A stretch of 6,000 nucleotides of DNA from DATKCJ01 sp035513275. Its GTDB lineage: Bacteria; Verrucomicrobiota; Verrucomicrobiia; Opitutales; Opitutaceae. This document shows, one piece after another, positions 5,476 to 6,000 of the stretch. Within the stretch, counting starts at the first letter, position 1, and each line of letters begins with the position of its first letter. The stretch lies in assembly GCA_035513275.1 (NCBI GenBank), contig DATKCJ010000359.1, positions 1-6,000 on the forward strand. The letters are read 5' to 3'. Position numbers and translations under genes: made by a program. The notes under the pieces were generated by a model. That model was not told the DNA's origin, searched no databases, and worked only from the letters and a program-made list of their open reading frames with translations.

Positions 5476-5485
5476 AACAAGCAAA

Positions 5486-5507
5486 TCGCCCGTAAGCGGG
5501 CTCCTAC
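5486..5507 (-). repeat. GTAG-headed REP hairpin (minus orientation, second class)
   Basis: On the minus strand GTAG (complement of 5504-5507) and GA precede a hairpin: gcccg (complement of cgggc at 5497-5501) pairs with cgggc (complement of gcccg at 5488-5492), loop ctta. The stem differs from the neighbouring pair, so it is a different REP class with the same head. It lies 24 bp downstream of the ABC-2 permease stop. Confidence 0.65.
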
Positions 5508-5531
5508 GTTGGCCACGCCGCCTCGCGCGGT

Positions 5532-6000
5532 TCAGCTAAGCATCGCGCCGCGGCGGAAGAGGACGAGCGAGATTGTGTTCAGCACCGCCGTCATGCCGAG
5601 GAGCACGCCGAGGATCGGCAGCATTTCCACGGTGTTCGATCCGGCCCAGAGCGCGGCGAGGAATCCCTCCTGCGCCCAGTAGACGAGTGTGAGCTTGCTC
5701 ACAGTTTGCAGGAACTCCGGCATGAACGACACGGGAAACCACGCGCCGCCGACTGCGCTCATTGTGAGGATGAGCATCGTGCCCAGGCCGCTTGCCGCCG
5801 CGGCTGACTTGCTGACGGCCGCAAGGAGCATGCCGAATGCAGTGCAAGCACACGCCGCGCAGAAGCAAACGAGGATCACGTTGAGCAAGTTCGACATTAC
5901 ATCGATGCCGAACAACACGCGGCCCGCAGCAAACAGGACCATAAGCTGCGCAAGGCCCATGAGCACGTTGAACACGAACTTGCTCCAGAGAATTTGAGCG
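5532..6000 (-). CDS. ABC-2 type transporter permease, C-terminal part (partial)
   Basis: The frame enters from beyond the right edge and covers 155 residues to the stop at 5532-5534. It is the C-terminal half of an ABC-2 permease, the membrane subunit that with an ATPase exports drugs, polysaccharides, peptides or other compounds. It shows several membrane segments (around NVLMGLAQLMVLFAAG, LLNVILVCFCAACACTAF, LGTMLILTMSAVGG, ILGVLLGMTAVLNTISLVLF). The family's extracytoplasmic segment WFPVSFMPEFLQTVSKLTLVYW precedes the last helix. The GTG at 5973-5975 is not the start: codons upstream (AQILWSKF) continue the same typical sequence. The ATPase and N-terminal half should lie to the right. The exported substrate is not readable from this part. 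Confidence 0.88.
   Translation of the reverse strand, partial: AQILWSKFVFNVLMGLAQLMVLFAAGRVLFGIDVMSNLLNVILVCFCAACACTAFGMLLAAVSKSAAAASGLGTMLILTMSAVGGAWFPVSFMPEFLQTVSKLTLVYWAQEGFLAALWAGSNTVEMLPILGVLLGMTAVLNTISLVLFRRGAMLS

Noticed and set aside
5427..5484. TTG start at 5484 giving a 111-residue LysE-like protein
   Set aside because: The first 20 or so residues would come from REP hairpin DNA, and LysE homology starts only at the SNPMTI segment.
1..6000. CRISPR array, tRNA, rRNA, prophage or defence island
   Set aside because: No regularly spaced direct repeats, tRNA-like folds, rRNA sequence or phage genes were found. The toxin-antitoxin pair alone does not make a defence island.

Overview
This is a GC-rich bacterial chromosomal window holding eight protein genes and one gene remnant, plus an unusually dense set of small palindromic repeats between them. 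The lipoprotein and periplasmic signal sequences point to a Gram-negative-type envelope. The repeats include GTAG-headed hairpins, a tandem 'tttcgtg' repeat and a hairpin-rich element with 'tgtcatcgcga' / 'tcgcaatgaca' ends. From memory, this repeat style resembles Verrucomicrobiota such as Opitutaceae, but that is a weak inference and other GC-rich phyla are possible. Several starts have no clear Shine-Dalgarno sequence.

Layout: 1-144 is a gene-free edge with a REP-like hairpin and a 9-nt tandem repeat. A minus-strand M24 metallopeptidase (145-1281) is divergent from a plus-strand DUF192 lipoprotein (1407-1925). The gap between them holds an 8-bp inverted repeat. A compact type II toxin-antitoxin operon follows (AbrB/MazE-like antitoxin 2000-2227 and PIN-domain VapC-like toxin 2227-2637). 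A palindromic operator sits directly in front of its GTG start, and a strong hairpin at 2646-2663 separates it from convergent genes.

From 2668 to the end everything reads on the minus strand. In transcription order there is the C-terminal part of an ABC-2 permease (6000-5532, running off the window), a cluster of three GTAG-headed REP hairpins (5507-5427), and the C-terminal half of a LysE-type exporter whose N-terminal half is missing exactly at the REP cluster (5426-5149). Then come a VOC/glyoxalase-fold protein (5117-4695), an unrecognised exported 368-residue protein (4602-3496), a palindromic MITE-like element (3456-3353), and an exported rhodanese-like protein with an unusual Cys-x4-Cys-Trp active loop (3324-2668).

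The genes do not form one pathway. The toxin-antitoxin pair is the only clear functional unit. The most informative features are the REP cluster that marks the broken LysE gene, the possibly leaderless operator-overlapped antitoxin start, and the two exported proteins of uncertain function. I see no CRISPR array, RNA gene or large undescribed system here.
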